From contig NC_066311.1 in the NCBI RefSeq assembly GCF_905404315.1, positions 62,001-126,000 of the forward strand: 64,000 nucleotides of DNA. Direction: 5' to 3'. The notes under the pieces are model-generated. The model worked only from the letters and a program-made list of their open reading frames with translations. It was not told the origin of the DNA and searched no databases. A program made the position numbers and the translations under genes. Each line of letters opens with the position of its first letter. The stretch's first letter is position 1. Below are positions 1 to 12,029 of this stretch, in pieces. Source of the stretch: Leptidea sinapis. Lineage: Eukaryota; Arthropoda; Insecta; Lepidoptera; Pieridae.

Positions 1-100
1 ATAATTTTGTGCGGTGGCCATCTTCGTTTTCAAAAATGGTACCAAAACCGTTCTCTACACCCTCGAGAACCTCGGACACGATATTCATATTGCTGAAAAC
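1..100. repeat. Satellite monomer, GGTACC subtype (representative unit)
   Basis: This 100-bp unit is a clean example of a recurring subtype. It differs from the common form by CTTCGTTTTC after the GGCCAT block, by GGTACC at 38-43 in place of TGATCA, and by TTCTCTACACC in place of TTCTCTGCACC. The same subtype recurs in domain A, for instance around 1521, 2041, 4021 and 4641, usually just before a GTGTGTGGCAGCC unit that often carries the hairpin. Its fixed neighbours show that blocks of several monomers, not single units, were amplified. Confidence 0.9.
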
Positions 101-200
101 ATAATTGTGTGTGGCAGCCATCTTGGATTTCAAAAATGATCACCAAATCGTTCTCTGCACCCTCTAGAACCTCGGGTACGATATTCATATTGCTGAAATC

Positions 201-300
201 ATAATTTTATGCGGCTGCCATCTTGGATTTGAAAAATGATCACCAAATCGTTCTCTTCACCCTCGAGAACCTCGGGTGCGATATCCATATTGCTGAAATA
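201..300. repeat. Satellite monomer, common 100-bp form (representative unit)
   Basis: A typical full-length unit with the TGATCA, CTCGAG and GATATC palindromes in their usual places; the next unit starts at 301. The preceding unit (101-200) is a TCTAGA subtype, where CTCTAGAACC replaces CTCGAGAACC. I see no internal sub-repeat inside the monomer beyond the short CCTCG direct repeat on either side of GAGAA. Confidence 0.9.
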
Positions 301-1938
301 ATAATTTTGTGCGGCGTTCATCTTGGATTTCAAACATGATCACAAAATCGTTCTCTGCACCCTCGAGAACCTCGAATACGATACCCATAATGTTGTCATC
401 ATAATTTTTCGCGGCGGCCATCATGGATTTCAAAAATGATCCCAAACTCATTCTCTGCACCCTCGAGAATCTCGGACAGGATATCCATATTGTTGTCATC
501 ATAATTTTGTGCGGCCGCCATCTTCGTTTTTAAAAATGATACCAAAATCATTCTCTACACCATTGAGAACCTCGGACACGATATTCATATTGCTGAAAAC
601 ATAATTGTGTGTGGCAGCCATTTTGGATTTCAAAAATGATCACAGAATTGTTCTCTGCACCCTCGTTCTCGAGGGTGCAGAGAACTCTATCCTCGGACAC
701 GATATCCATATTGCTGAAATCATAATTTTGTGCGGCGGCAATCTTGGATTTCATATATGATCACAAAATTGTTCTTCGCACCCTCGAAAACCTCGGATAC
801 GATAGCCATATTTTTGTGATCATAATATTGCACGGCGGCCATCTCGGATTTAAAAATGATCCCAAAATTGTTTTCTGCACCCTCGAGAACCTCGGACACG
901 ATATCCATATTGCTGAAAATATATTTGTTTGCGGCAGCCCTCTTGGATTTCAAAAATGATCACAGAATTGTTCACTGCACCCTCGAGAACCTCGGACACG
1001 ATATCCATATTGCTAAAATCATAATTTTGTGCGGCGGCCATCTTGGATTTGAAAAATGATCGCCAAATTGTTCTCTGAACCCTCGAGAATCTCGGGTACG
1101 ATATCCATATTGCTGAAATCATAAATTTTGTGCGGCGGCCATCTGAGATTTCAAAAATGATCAGAAAATCGTTCTCTGCACCCACGAGAACCTCGGACAC
1201 GATATACATATTGCTGAAAACATAATTGTGTCCGGCAGCCTTTTTGGATTTCAAAAATGATAACAGAATTGATCTCTGCACCCTCGAGAACCTCGGACAC
1301 GATATCCATATTGCTTAAATCATAATTTTGTGCAGCGGCCATCTTGGATTTGAAAAATGATCGCCAAATCGTTCTTTGAACCCTCGAGAATCTCGGGTAC
1401 GATATCCATATTGCTGAAATAATAACTTTGTGCGGCGTTCATCTTGGATTTAAAAATGATCCCAAAATTGTTCTCTGCACCCTCGAAAACCTCGGATACG
1501 ATACCCATAATGTTGTTATCATAATTTTGTGCGGTGGCCATCTTCGTTTTCAAAAATGGTACCAAAACCGTTCTCTACACCCTCGAGAACCTCGGACACG
1601 ATATTCATATTGCTGAAAACATAATTGTGTGTGGCAGCCATCTTGGATTTCAAAAATGATCACAGAATTGTTCTCTGCTCCCTCGTTCTCGAGGGTGCAG
1701 AGAACTCTATCCTCGGACACGATATCCATATTGCTGAAAACATTATTTTGTGCGGCGGCTATCTTGGATTTGAAAAATGATCACCAAATAGTTCTCTGCA
1801 CCCTCTAGAACCTCGGGTACGATATTCATATTGCTGAAATCATAATTTTATGCGGCGGCCATCTTGGATTTGAAAAATGATCACCAAATCGTTCTCTTCA
1901 CCCTCGAGAACCTCGGGTACGATATCCATATTGCTGAA
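210..1938. repeat. 1.73-kb block, copied at 9276-11004
   Basis: Monomer order and sequence match the segment 9066 bp downstream with few differences; for example the hairpins at 651 and 1671 correspond to those at 9717 and 10737. The first ~1.2 kb of the window also matches from 5268 onward at an offset of 5267 bp. The block therefore exists in at least three places in domain A. It ends where the two copies switch to different next monomers near 1938 and 11,004. Confidence 0.85.
651..684. repeat. Perfect 15-bp inverted repeat inside a 121-bp monomer
   Basis: Left arm TTCTCTGCACCCTCG (651-665), loop TTCT (666-669), right arm CGAGGGTGCAGAGAA (670-684); the arms are exact reverse complements. 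Compared with a normal monomer, the AGAA after CCCTCG is replaced by 25 bp: a 19-bp inverted copy of the monomer's own TTCTCTGCACCCTCGAGAA plus a CTCTAT filler. This makes the unit (601-721) 21 bp longer. It is the only copy with a flawless stem; the others have at least one mismatch (GCTCCC in the left arm). Confidence 0.95.
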
Positions 1939-2300
1939 ATAATAACTTTGTGCGGCGTTCATCTTGGATTTAAAAATGATCCCAAAATTGTTCTCTGCAC
2001 CCTCGAAAACCTCGGATACGATACCCATAATGTTGTTATCATAATTTTGTGCGGTGGCCATCTTCGTTTTCAAAAATGGTACCAAAACCGTTCTCTACAC
2101 CCTCGAGAACCTCGGACACGATATTCATATTGCTGAAAACATAATTGTGTGTGGCAGCCATCTCGGATTTCAAAAATTATCACAGAATTGTTCTCTGCTC
2201 CCTCGTTCTCGAGGGTGCAGAGAACTCTATCCTCGGACACGATATCCATATTGCTGAAAACATAATTTTGTGCGGCGGCTATCTTGGATTTGAAAAATGA
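1418..2300. repeat. 520-bp tandem unit, ~1.7 copies
   Basis: The run from about 1418 to 1780 recurs 520 bp later: five monomers plus one hairpin insertion. Both copies contain the ATAATAACTTTG unit, the GGTACC unit and a hairpin (1671 and 2191). Hairpin spacings of about 520 bp also recur at 16,578/17,098, 28,616/29,136 and 33,117/33,637. Confidence 0.8.
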
Positions 2301-2357
2301 TCACCAAATCGTTCTCTGAACCCTCGAGAACCTCGGACACGATATCCATATTGCTGA

Positions 2358-3520
2358 AATCATAATTTTGTGCGGCGGCATTCTTGGATTTCATATATGA
2401 TCACAAAATTGTTCTTCGCACCCTCGAAAACCTCGGATACGATAGCCATATTTTTGTGATCATAATATTATACGGCGGCCAACTTGGATGTCAAATATGA
2501 TCACAAAATCATTCTCTGCACCCTCGAGAACCTCGAATACGATATCCATATTGCTGAAATCATAATGATCCCAAAATTGTTTTCTGCACCCTCGAGAACC
2601 TCGGACACGATATCCATACTGCTGAAAATATATTTGTTTGCGGCAGCCCTCTTGGATTTCAAAAATGATCACAGAATTGTTCACTGCACCCTCGAGAACC
2701 TCGGACACGATATCCAAATTGCTAAAATCATAATTTTGTGCGGCGGCAATCTTGGATTTCATATATGATCACAAAATTGTTCTTCGCACCCTCGAAAATC
2801 TCGGATACGATAGCCATATTTTTGTGATCATAATATTGCACGGCGGCCATCTCGGATTTAAAAATGATCCCAAAATTGTTTTCTGCACCCTCGAGAACCT
2901 CGGACACGATATCCATATTGCTGAAAATATTATTGTTTGCGGCAGCCCTCTTGGATTTCAAAACTGATCACAGAATTGATCACTGCACCCTCGAGAACCT
3001 CGGACACGATATCCAAATTGCTAAAATCATAATTTTGTGCGGCGGCCATCTTGGATTTGAAAAATGTTCGCCAAATTGTTCTCTGAACCCTCGAGAAACT
3101 CGGGTACGATATCCATATTGATGAAATCAAAAATTTTGTGCGGCGGCCATCTGAGATTTCAAAAATGATTACCAAATCGTTCACTGTACCTACAAGAACC
3201 TCGGACACGATATCCATATTGCTGAAAACATAATTGTGTGCGGCAGCCTTTTTGGATTTCCAAAATGATAACAGAATTGATCTCTGCACCCTCGAGAACC
3301 TCGGACACGATATCAATATTGCTAAAATCATTATTTTTGCACGGCGGCCATCTTGGATTTAAAAATGATCCCAAAATTGTTCTCTGCACCCTCGAAAACC
3401 TCGGATACGATACCCATAATGTTGTAATCATAATTTTGTGCGGCGACAATCTTGGATTTCACATATGATCACAAAATTGTTCTTCGCACCCTCGAAAACC
3501 TCGGATACGATAGCCATATT
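2358..3520. repeat. Block shared with 44.38-45.24 kb
   Basis: From about 2358 to 2750 the sequence matches 44,380-44,770 at an offset of 42,022 bp, and from about 3050 to 3520 it matches 44,770-45,240 at an offset of about 41,723 bp. The difference of 299 bp means three monomers are extra here or missing there. Both copies share the rare TTATACGGCGGCCAACTTGG unit and the same 68-bp deleted monomer, so they are related by descent and not by chance similarity of monomers. Confidence 0.8.
2562..2629. repeat. Deleted 68-bp monomer
   Basis: The unit runs from ATAA straight to TGATCCC, losing about 32 bp including the GGCCATCTTGG block and the A-tract. The same deletion with the same junction occurs at 44,584-44,651. 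It is a good tag for tracing block descent. Confidence 0.85.
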
Positions 3521-3984
3521 TTTGTGATCATAATATTGCACGGCGGCCATCTCGGATTTAAAAATGATCACAGAATTGTTCAATGCACCCTCGAGAACCT
3601 CGGACACGATATCCATATTGCTAATATCATAATTTTGTGCGGCGGCCATCTTGTATTTGAAAAATGATCGCCAAATCGTTCTCTGAACCCTCGAGAATCT
3701 CGGGTACGATATCCATATTGCTGTAATCATAATTTTGTGCTGCGGCCATCTGAGATTTCAAAAATGATCAGAAAATCGTTCTCTGCACCCACGAGAACCT
3801 CGGACACGATATACATATTTCTGAAAACATAATTGTGTGCGGCAGCCTTTTTGGATTTCAAAAATGATAACAGAATTGATCTCTGCACCCTCGAGAACCT
3901 CGGCCACGATATCCATATTGCTGAAATCATAATTTTGCACGGCGGCCATCTTGGATTTAAAAATGATCCCAAAATTGTTCGCTG
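3521..3984. repeat. Ordinary domain A monomers between blocks
   Basis: About 4.6 units, with the TTTTTGTGATC, TTGTATTTG, CTGAGATTTC and CCTTTTTGGATTTC subtypes in an order also found near 6830-7180 and 12,370-12,720. Nothing other than satellite is present. Confidence 0.8.
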
Positions 3985-5339
3985 CACCCTCGAAAACCTC
4001 GGATACGATACCCATAATGTTGTTATCATAATTTTGTGCGGTGGCCATCTTCGTTTTCAAAAATGGTACCAAAACCGTTCTCTACACCCTCGAGAACCTT
4101 GGACACGATATTCATATTGCTGAAAACATAATTGTGTGTGGCAGCCATCTCGGATTTCAAAAATTATCACAGAATTGTTCTCAGCTCCTTCCTTATCGAG
4201 GGTGCAGCGAACTCTATCCTCGGACACGATATCCATATTGCTGATATCATAATTTTGTGCGGCAGCCATCTTGGATTTGAAAAATGATCACCAAATCGTT
4301 CTCTGCACCCTCGAGAACCTCGAATACGATATCCATATTGCTGAAATCATAATTTTGTGCAATGGCCATCTTGGATTTGAAAAATGATCACCAAATCGTT
4401 CTCTTTACCCTCGAGAACCTCGGGTACGATATCCATATTGCTGAAATCATAATTTTATGCGGTGGCCATCTTGGATGTCAAATATGATCACAAAATCGTT
4501 CTCTGCACCCTCGAGAACCTCGGGTACGATATCCATATTGCTGAAATCATAATTTTGCACGGCGGCCATCTTGGATTTATAAATGATCCCAAAATTGTTC
4601 TCTGCACCCTCGAAAACCTCGGATACGATACCCATAATGTTGTTATCATAATTTTGTGCGGTGGCCATCTTCGTTTTCAAAAATGGTACCAAAACCGTTC
4701 TCTACACCCTCGAGAACCTTGGACACGATATTCATATTGCTGAAAACATAATTGTGTGTGGCAGCCATCTCGGATTTCAAAAATTATCACAGAATTGTTC
4801 TCAGCTCCTTCCTTATCGAGGGTGCAGCGAACTCTATCCTCGGACACGATATCCATATTGCTGATATCATAATTTTGTGCGGCAGCCATCTTGGATTTGA
4901 AAAATGATCACCAAATCGTTCTCTGCACCCTCGAGAACCTCGAATACGATATCCATATTGCTGAAATCATAATTTTGTGCAATGGCCATCTTGGATTTGA
5001 AAAATGATCACCAAATCGTTCTCTTTACCCTCGAGAACCTCGGGTACGATATCCATATTGCTGAAATCATAATTTTATGCGGTGGCCATCTTGGATGTCA
5101 AATATGATCACAAAATCGTTCTCTGCACCCTCGAGAACCTCGGGTACGATATCCATATTGCTGAAATCATAATTTTGCACGGCGGCCATCTTGGATTTAT
5201 AAATGATCCCAAAATTGTTCTCTGCACCCTCGAAAACCTCGGATACGATACCCATAATGTTGTTATCATAATTTTGTGCGGTGGCCATCTTCGTTTTCAA
5301 AAATGGTACCAAAACCGTTCTCTACACCCTCGAGAACCT
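3985..5339. repeat. 620-bp tandem unit, ~2.2 copies
   Basis: Positions 3985-4719 recur at 4605-5339 with no difference that I noticed. The unit has six monomers including one H2 hairpin (4178 and 4798). Changes confined to both copies, such as TTCTCAGCTCC in the hairpin arm, show that this duplication is local and recent compared with the spread of H2. Confidence 0.88.
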
Positions 5340-6490
5340 CGGACACGATATTCATATTGCTGAAAACATAATTGTGTGTGGCAGCCATCTTGGATTTCAA
5401 AAATGATCACCAAATCGTTCTCTGCACCCTCTAGAACCTCGGGTACGATATTCATATTGCTGAAATCATAATTTTATGCGGCGGCCATCTTGGATTTGAA
5501 AAATGATCACCAAATCGTTCTCTTCACCCTCGAGAACCTCGGGTACGATATCCATATTGCTGAAATAATAACTTTGTGCGGCGTTCATCTTGGATTTCAA
5601 ACATGATCACAAAATCGTTCTCTGCACCCTCGAGAACCTCGAATACGATACCCATAATGTTGTCATCATAATTTTGCGCGGCGGCCATCATGGATTTCAA
5701 AAATGATCCCAAACTCATTCTCTGCACCCTCGAGAATCTCGGACAGGATATCCATATTGTTGTCATCATAATTTTGTGCGGCCGCCATCTTCGTTTTTAA
5801 AAATGATACCAAAATCGTTCTCTACACCATTGAGAACCTCGGACACGATATTCATATTGCTGAAAACATAATTGTGTGTGGCAGCCATTTTGGATTTCAA
5901 AAATGATCACAGAATTGTTCTCTGCTCCCTCGTTCTCGAGGGTGCAGAGAACTCTATCCTCGGACACGATATCCATATTGCTGAAATCATAATTTTGTGC
6001 GGCGGCAATCTTGGATTTCATATATGATCACAAAATTGTTCTTCGCACCCTCGAAAACCTCGGATACGATAGCCATATTTTTGTGATCATAATATTGCAC
6101 GGCGGCCATCTCGGATTTGAAAATGATCCCAAAATTGTTTTCTGCACCCTCGAGAACCTCGGACTCGATATCCATATTGCTGAAAATATATTTGTTTGCG
6201 GCAGCCCTCTTGGATTTCAAAAATGATCACAGAATTGTTCACTGCACCCTCGAGAACCTCGGACACGATATCCAAATTGCTAAAATCATAATTTTGTGCG
6301 GCGGCCATCTTGGATTTGAAAAATGATCGCCAAATTGTTCTCTGAACCCTCGAGAATCTCGGGTACGATATCCATATTGATGAAATCATAAATTTTGTGC
6401 GGCGGCCATCTGAGATTTCAAAAATGATTACCAAATCGTTCTCTGCACCTACAAGAACCTCGGACACGATATCCATATTGCTGAAAACAT
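5268..6490. repeat. Copy of the window's first 1.2 kb (offset 5267)
   Basis: This segment follows the same monomer order as 1 to about 1220, including the CATCATGGATTTC unit, the CACCATTGAGAACC unit and a hairpin (5918 against 651). From about 6260 onward small differences accumulate (CCAAATTGCT and TTGATGAAATC), a variant that is shared with 17.8-18.0, 19.98-20.1 and 29.9-30.0 kb. Confidence 0.8.
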
Positions 6491-8430
6491 AATTTTGTGC
6501 GGCAGCCTTTTTGGATTTCTAAAATGATAACAGAATTGATCTCTGCACCCTCGAGAACCTCGGACACGATATCAATATTGCTAAAATCATTATTTTGCAC
6601 GGCGGCCATCTTGGATTTAAAAATGATCCCAAAATTGTTCTCTGCACCCTCGAAAACCTTGGATACGATACCCATAATGTTGTAATCATAATTTTGTGCG
6701 GCGATAATCTTGGATTTCACATATGATACCAAAATTGTTTTCTGCACCCTCGAGAACCTCGGACACGATATCAATATTGCTGAAAATATAATTGTTTGCG
6801 GCAGCCCTCTTGGATTTCAAAAATGATCACAGAATTGTTCAATGCACCCTCGAGAACCTCGGACACGATATCCATATTGGTAATATCATAATTTTGTGCG
6901 GCGGCCATCTTGTATTTGAAAAATGATCGCCAAATCGTTCTCTGAACCCTCGAGAATCTCGGGTACGATATCCATATTGCTGTAATCATAATTTTGTGCT
7001 GCGGCCATCTGAGATTTCAAACATGATCAGAAAATCGTTCTCTGCACCCACGAGAACCTCGGACACGATATACATATTTCTGAAAACATAATTGTGGGCG
7101 GCAGCCTTTTTGGATTTCAAAAATGATAACAGAATTGATCTCTCCACCCTCGAGAACCTCGGCCACGATATCCATATTGCTGAAATCATAATTTTGCACG
7201 GCGGCCATCTTGGATTTAAAAATGATCCCAAAATTGTTCGCTGCACCCTCGAAAACCTCGGATACGATACCCATAATGTTGTTATCATAATTTTGTGCGG
7301 TGGCCATCTTCGTTTTCAAAAATGGTACCAAAACCGTTCTCTACACCCTCGAGAACCTTGGACACGATATTCATATTGCTGAAAACATAATTGTGTGTGG
7401 CAGCCATCTCGGATTTCAAAAATTATCACAGAATTGTTCTCTGCTCCTTCCTTATCGAGCGTGCAGCGAACTCTATCCTCGGACACGATATCCATATTGC
7501 TGAAATAATAATTTTGTGCGGCAGCCATCTTGGATTTGAAAAATGATCACCAAATCGTTCTCTGCACCCTCGAGAACCTCGAATAAGATATCTATATTGC
7601 TGAAATCATAATTTTGTGCAATGGCCATCTTGGATTTGAAAAATGATCGACAAATCGTTCTCTTTACCCTCGAGAACCTCGGGTACGATATCCATATTGC
7701 TGAAATCATAATTTTATGCGGTGGCCATCTTGGATGTCAAATATGATCACAAAATCGTTCTCTGCACCCTCGAGAACCTCGGGTACGATATCCATATTGC
7801 TGAAATCATAATTTTGCACGGCGGCCATCTTGGATTTAAAAATGATCCCAAAATTGTTCTCTGCACCCTCGAAAACCTCGGATACGATACCCATAATGTT
7901 GTTATCATAATTTTGTGCGGTGGCCATCTTCGTTTTCAAAAATGGTACCAAAACCGTTCTCTACACCCTCGCGAACCTCGGACACGATATTCATATTGAT
8001 GAAAACATAATTGTGTGTGGCAGCCATCTTGGATTTCAAAAATGATGACCAAATCGTTCTCTGCACCCTCTAGAACCTCGGGTACGATATTCATATTGCT
8101 GAAATCATAATTTTATGCGGCGGCCATCTTGGATTTGAAAAATGATCACCAAATCGTTCTCTTCACCCTCGAGAACCTCGGGTACGATATCCATATTGCT
8201 GAAATAATAACTTTGTGCGGCGTTCATCTTGGATTTCAAACATGATCACAAAATCGTTCTCTGCACCCTCGAGAACCTCGAATACGATACCCATAATGTT
8301 GTCATCATAATTTTGCGCGGCGGCCATCATGGATTTCAAAAATGATCCCAAACTCATTCTCTGCACCCTCGAGAATCTCGGACAGGATATCCATATTGTT
8401 GTCATCATTATTTTGTGCGGTGGCCATCTT
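6490..8430. repeat. 1.94-kb block, copied at 12,030-13,970
   Basis: Monomer order and bases match the segment 5540 bp downstream across about 19 units, including the H2 hairpin at 7437 (12,977 in the copy). The part from about 7440 on is also found at 24,020-25,740 with an offset of 16,580 bp. This is one of the clearest non-adjacent duplications in the window. Confidence 0.87.
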
Positions 8431-9275
8431 CGTTTTCAAAAATGGTACCAAAACCGTTCTCTACACCCTCGAGAACCTTGGACACGATATTCATATTGCT
8501 GAAAACATAATTGTGTGTGGCAGCCATTTTGGATTTCAAAAATGATCACAGAATTGTTCTCTGCTCCCTCGTTCTCGAGGGTGCAGAGAACTCTATCCTC
8601 GGACACGATATCCATATTGCTGAAATCATAATTTTGTGCGGCGGCAATCTTGGATTTCATATATGATCACAAAATTGTTCTTCGCACCCTCGAAAACCAT
8701 AGCCATATTTATAGCCATTTTTATATGATAGCCATATTTTCGTGATCATAATATTGCACGGCGGCCATCTCGGATTTAAAAATGATCCCAAAATTGTTTT
8801 CTGCACCCTCGAGAACCTCGTACACGATATCCATATTGCTGAAAATATATTTGTTTGCGGCAGCCCTCTTGGATTTCAAAAATGATCACAGAATTGTTCA
8901 CTGCACCCTCGAGAACCTCGGGTACGATATCCATATTGCTGAAATAATAACTTTGTGCGGCGTTCATCTTGGATTTAAAAATGATCCCAAAATTGTTCTC
9001 TGCACCCTCGAAAACCTAGGATACGATACCCATATTGTTGTTATCATAATTTTGTGCGGTGGCCATCTTCGTTTTCAAAAATGGTACCAAAACCGTTCTC
9101 TACACCCTCGAGAACCTCGGACACGATATTCATATTGCTGAAAACATAATTGTGTGTGGCAGCCATCTTGGATTTCAAAAATGATCACAGAATTATTCTC
9201 TGCTCCCTTGTTCTCGAGGATGCAGAGAATTCTATCCTCGGACACGAAATCCATATTGCTGAAAACATAATTTTG
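8431..9275. repeat. Domain A monomers with two hairpins and one rearranged unit
   Basis: This continues the match to 24,020-25,740 until about 9180. It holds hairpins at 8557 and 9196 and the 29-bp scrambled insertion at 8699. After the insertion the offset to the 25-kb copy falls from 16,580 to 16,560 bp, which shows the insertion is private to this copy. Confidence 0.82.
8699..8727. repeat. Private 29-bp micro-rearrangement in one monomer
   Basis: Where other copies read CGAAAACC-TCGGATACG-ATAGCCAT, this unit has 29 bp in place of the 9-bp TCGGATACG, a net gain of 20 bp. The new bases are two extra partial copies of ATAGCCATATTT, so ATAGCCAT appears three times between 8699 and 8740. The pattern suggests replication slippage or template switching; the mechanism is inference. 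Confidence 0.9.
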
Positions 9276-11004
9276 TGCGGCGGCCATCTTGGATTTGAAA
9301 AATGATCACCAAATCGTTCTCTTCACCCTCGAGAACCTCGGGTACGATATCCATATTGCTGAAATAATAACTTTGTGCGGCGTTCATCTTGGATTTCAAA
9401 CATGATCACAAAATCGTTCTCTGCACCCTCGAGAACCTCGAATACGATACCCATAATGTTGTCATCATAATTTTGCGCGGCGGCCATCATGGATTTCAAA
9501 AATGATCCCAAACTCATTCTCTGCACCCTCGAGAATCTCGGACAGGATATCCATATTGTTGTCATCATAATTTTGTGCGGCCGCCATCTTCGTTTTTAAA
9601 AATGATACCAAAATCATTCTCTACACCATTGAGAACCTCGGACACGATATTCATATTGCTGAAAACATAATTGTGTGTGGCAGCCATTTTGGATTTCAAA
9701 AATGATCACAGAATTGTTCTCTGCTCCCTCGTTCTCGAGGGTGCAGAGAACTCTATCCTCGGACACGATATCCATATTGCTGAAATCATAATTTTGTGCG
9801 GCGGCAATCTTGGATTTCATATATGATCACAAAATTGTTCTTCGCACCCTCGAAAACCTCGGATACGATAGCCATATTTTTGTGATCATAATATTGCACG
9901 GCGGCCATCTCGGATTTAAAAATGATCCCAAAATTGTTTTCTGCACCCTCGAGAACCTCGGACACGATATCCATATTGCTGAAAATATATTTGTTTGCGG
10001 CAGCCCTCTTGGATTTCAAAAATGATCACAGAATTGTTCACTGCACCCTCGAGAACCTCGGACACGATATCCATATTGCTAAAATCATAATTTTGTGCGG
10101 CGGCCATCTTGGATTTGAAAAATGATCGCCAAATTGTTCTCTGAACCCTCGAGAATCTCGGGTACGATATCCATATTGCTGAAATCATAAATTTTGTGCG
10201 GCGGCCATCTGAGATTTCAAAAATGATCAGAAAATCGTTCTCTGCACCCACGAGAACCTCGGACACGATATACATATTGCTGAAAACATAATTGTGTCCG
10301 GCAGCCTTTTTGGATTTCAAAAATGATAACAGAATTGATCTCTGCACCCTCGAGAACCTCGGACACGATATCCATATTGCTTAAATCATAATTTTGTGCA
10401 GCGGCCATCTTGGATTTGAAAAATGATCGCCAAATCGTTCTTTGAACCCTCGAGAATCTCGGGTACGATATCCATATTGCTGAAATAATAACTTTGTGCG
10501 GCGTTCATCTTGGATTTAAAAATGATCCCAAAATTGTTCTCTGCACCCTCGAAAACCTCGGATACGATACCCATAATGTTGTTATCATAATTTTGTGCGG
10601 TGGCCATCTTCGTTTTCAAAAATGGTACCAAAACCGTTCTCTACACCCTCGAGAACCTCGGACACGATATTCATATTGCTGAAAACATAATTGTGTGTGG
10701 CAGCCATCTTGGATTTCAAAAATGATCACAGAATTGTTCTCTGCTCCCTCGTTCTCGAGGGTGCAGAGAACTCTATCCTCGGACACGATATCCATATTGC
10801 TGAAAACATAATTTTGTGCGGCGGCTATCTTGGATTTGAAAAATGATCACCAAATAGTTCTCTGCACCCTCTAGAACCTCGGGTACGATATTCATATTGC
10901 TGAAATCATTATTTTATGCGGCGGCCATCTTGGATTTGAAAAATGATCACCAAATCGTTCTCTTCACCCTCGAGAACCTCGGGTACGATATCCATATTGC
11001 TAAA
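9276..11004. repeat. Copy of 210-1938 (offset 9066)
   Basis: See the partner block for content. This copy carries hairpins at 9717 and 10,737. Its last part is itself the left member of a 921-bp tandem pair, so at least two rounds of duplication are layered here. Confidence 0.85.
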
Positions 11005-11775
11005 ATCATAATTTTGTGCGGCGGCCATCTTGGATTTGAAAAATGATCGCCAAATTGTTCTCTGAACCCTCGAGAATCTCGGGTACGATATCCATATTGC
11101 TGAAATCATAAATTTTGTGCGGCGGCCATCTGAGATTTCAAAAATGATCAGAAAATCGTTCTCTGCACCCACGAGAACCTCGGACACGATATACATATTG
11201 CTGAAAACATAATTGTGTCCGGCAGCCTTTTTGGATTTCAAAAATGATAACAGAATTGATCTCTGCACCCTCGAGAACCTCGGACACGATATCCATATTG
11301 CTTAAATCATAATTTTGTGCAGCGGCCATCTTGGATTTGAAAAATGATCGCCAAATCGTTCTTTGAACCCTCGAGAATCTCGGGTACGATATCCATATTG
11401 CTGAAATAATAACTTTGTGCGGCGTTCATCTTGGATTTAAAAATGATCCCAAAATTGTTCTCTGCACCCTCGAAAACCTCGGATACGATACCCATAATGT
11501 TGTTATCATAATTTTGTGCGGTGGCCATCTTCGTTTTCAAAAATGGTACCAAAACCGTTCTCTACACCCTCGAGAACCTCGGCCACGATATTCATATTGC
11601 TGAAAACATAATTGTGTGTGGCAGCCATCTTGGATTTCAAAAATGATCACAGAATTGTTCTCTGCTCCCTCGTTCTCGAGGGTGCAGAGAACTCTATCCT
11701 CGGACACGATATCCATATTGCTGAAAACATAATTTTGTGCGGCGGCTATCTTGGATTTGAAAAATGATCACCAAA
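10083..11775. repeat. 921-bp tandem unit, ~1.8 copies
   Basis: Positions 10,083-10,854 recur at 11,004-11,775. The unit length equals nine 100-bp monomers plus one 21-bp hairpin insertion (hairpins 10,737 and 11,658). One clear difference is CTCGGACACG against CTCGGCCACG after the GGTACC unit. The join near 11,004 lies inside a monomer but keeps the monomer register. Confidence 0.86.
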
Positions 11776-12029
11776 TCGTTCTCTGAACCCTCGAGAACCT
11801 CGGACACGATATCCATATTGCTGAAATCATAATTTTGTGCGGCGGCATTCTTGGATTTCATATATGATCACAAAATTGTTCTTCGCACCCTCGAAAACCT
11901 CGGATACGATAGCCATATTTTTGTGATCATAATATTATACGGCGGCCAACTTGGATGTCAAATATGATCACAAAATCATTCTCTGCACCCTCGAGAACCT
12001 CGAATACGATATCCATATTGCTGAAAACA
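11776..12029. repeat. Short copy of 2296-2562
   Basis: About 2.5 units matching the early window at an offset of 9467 bp, including TTATACGGCGGCCAACTTGG. It joins the 921-bp pair to the 12.03-kb block. Confidence 0.75.

Noticed and set aside
1..100. CENP-B box in the TTCGTTTTC subtype
   Set aside because: TTCG is present but the required A and CGGG at fixed spacing are not; I saw no match in other subtypes.
651..684. microRNA precursor or intrinsic terminator
   Set aside because: A 15-bp stem is too short for a usual pre-miRNA, and there is no U-tract after the stem. The context is eukaryotic satellite.
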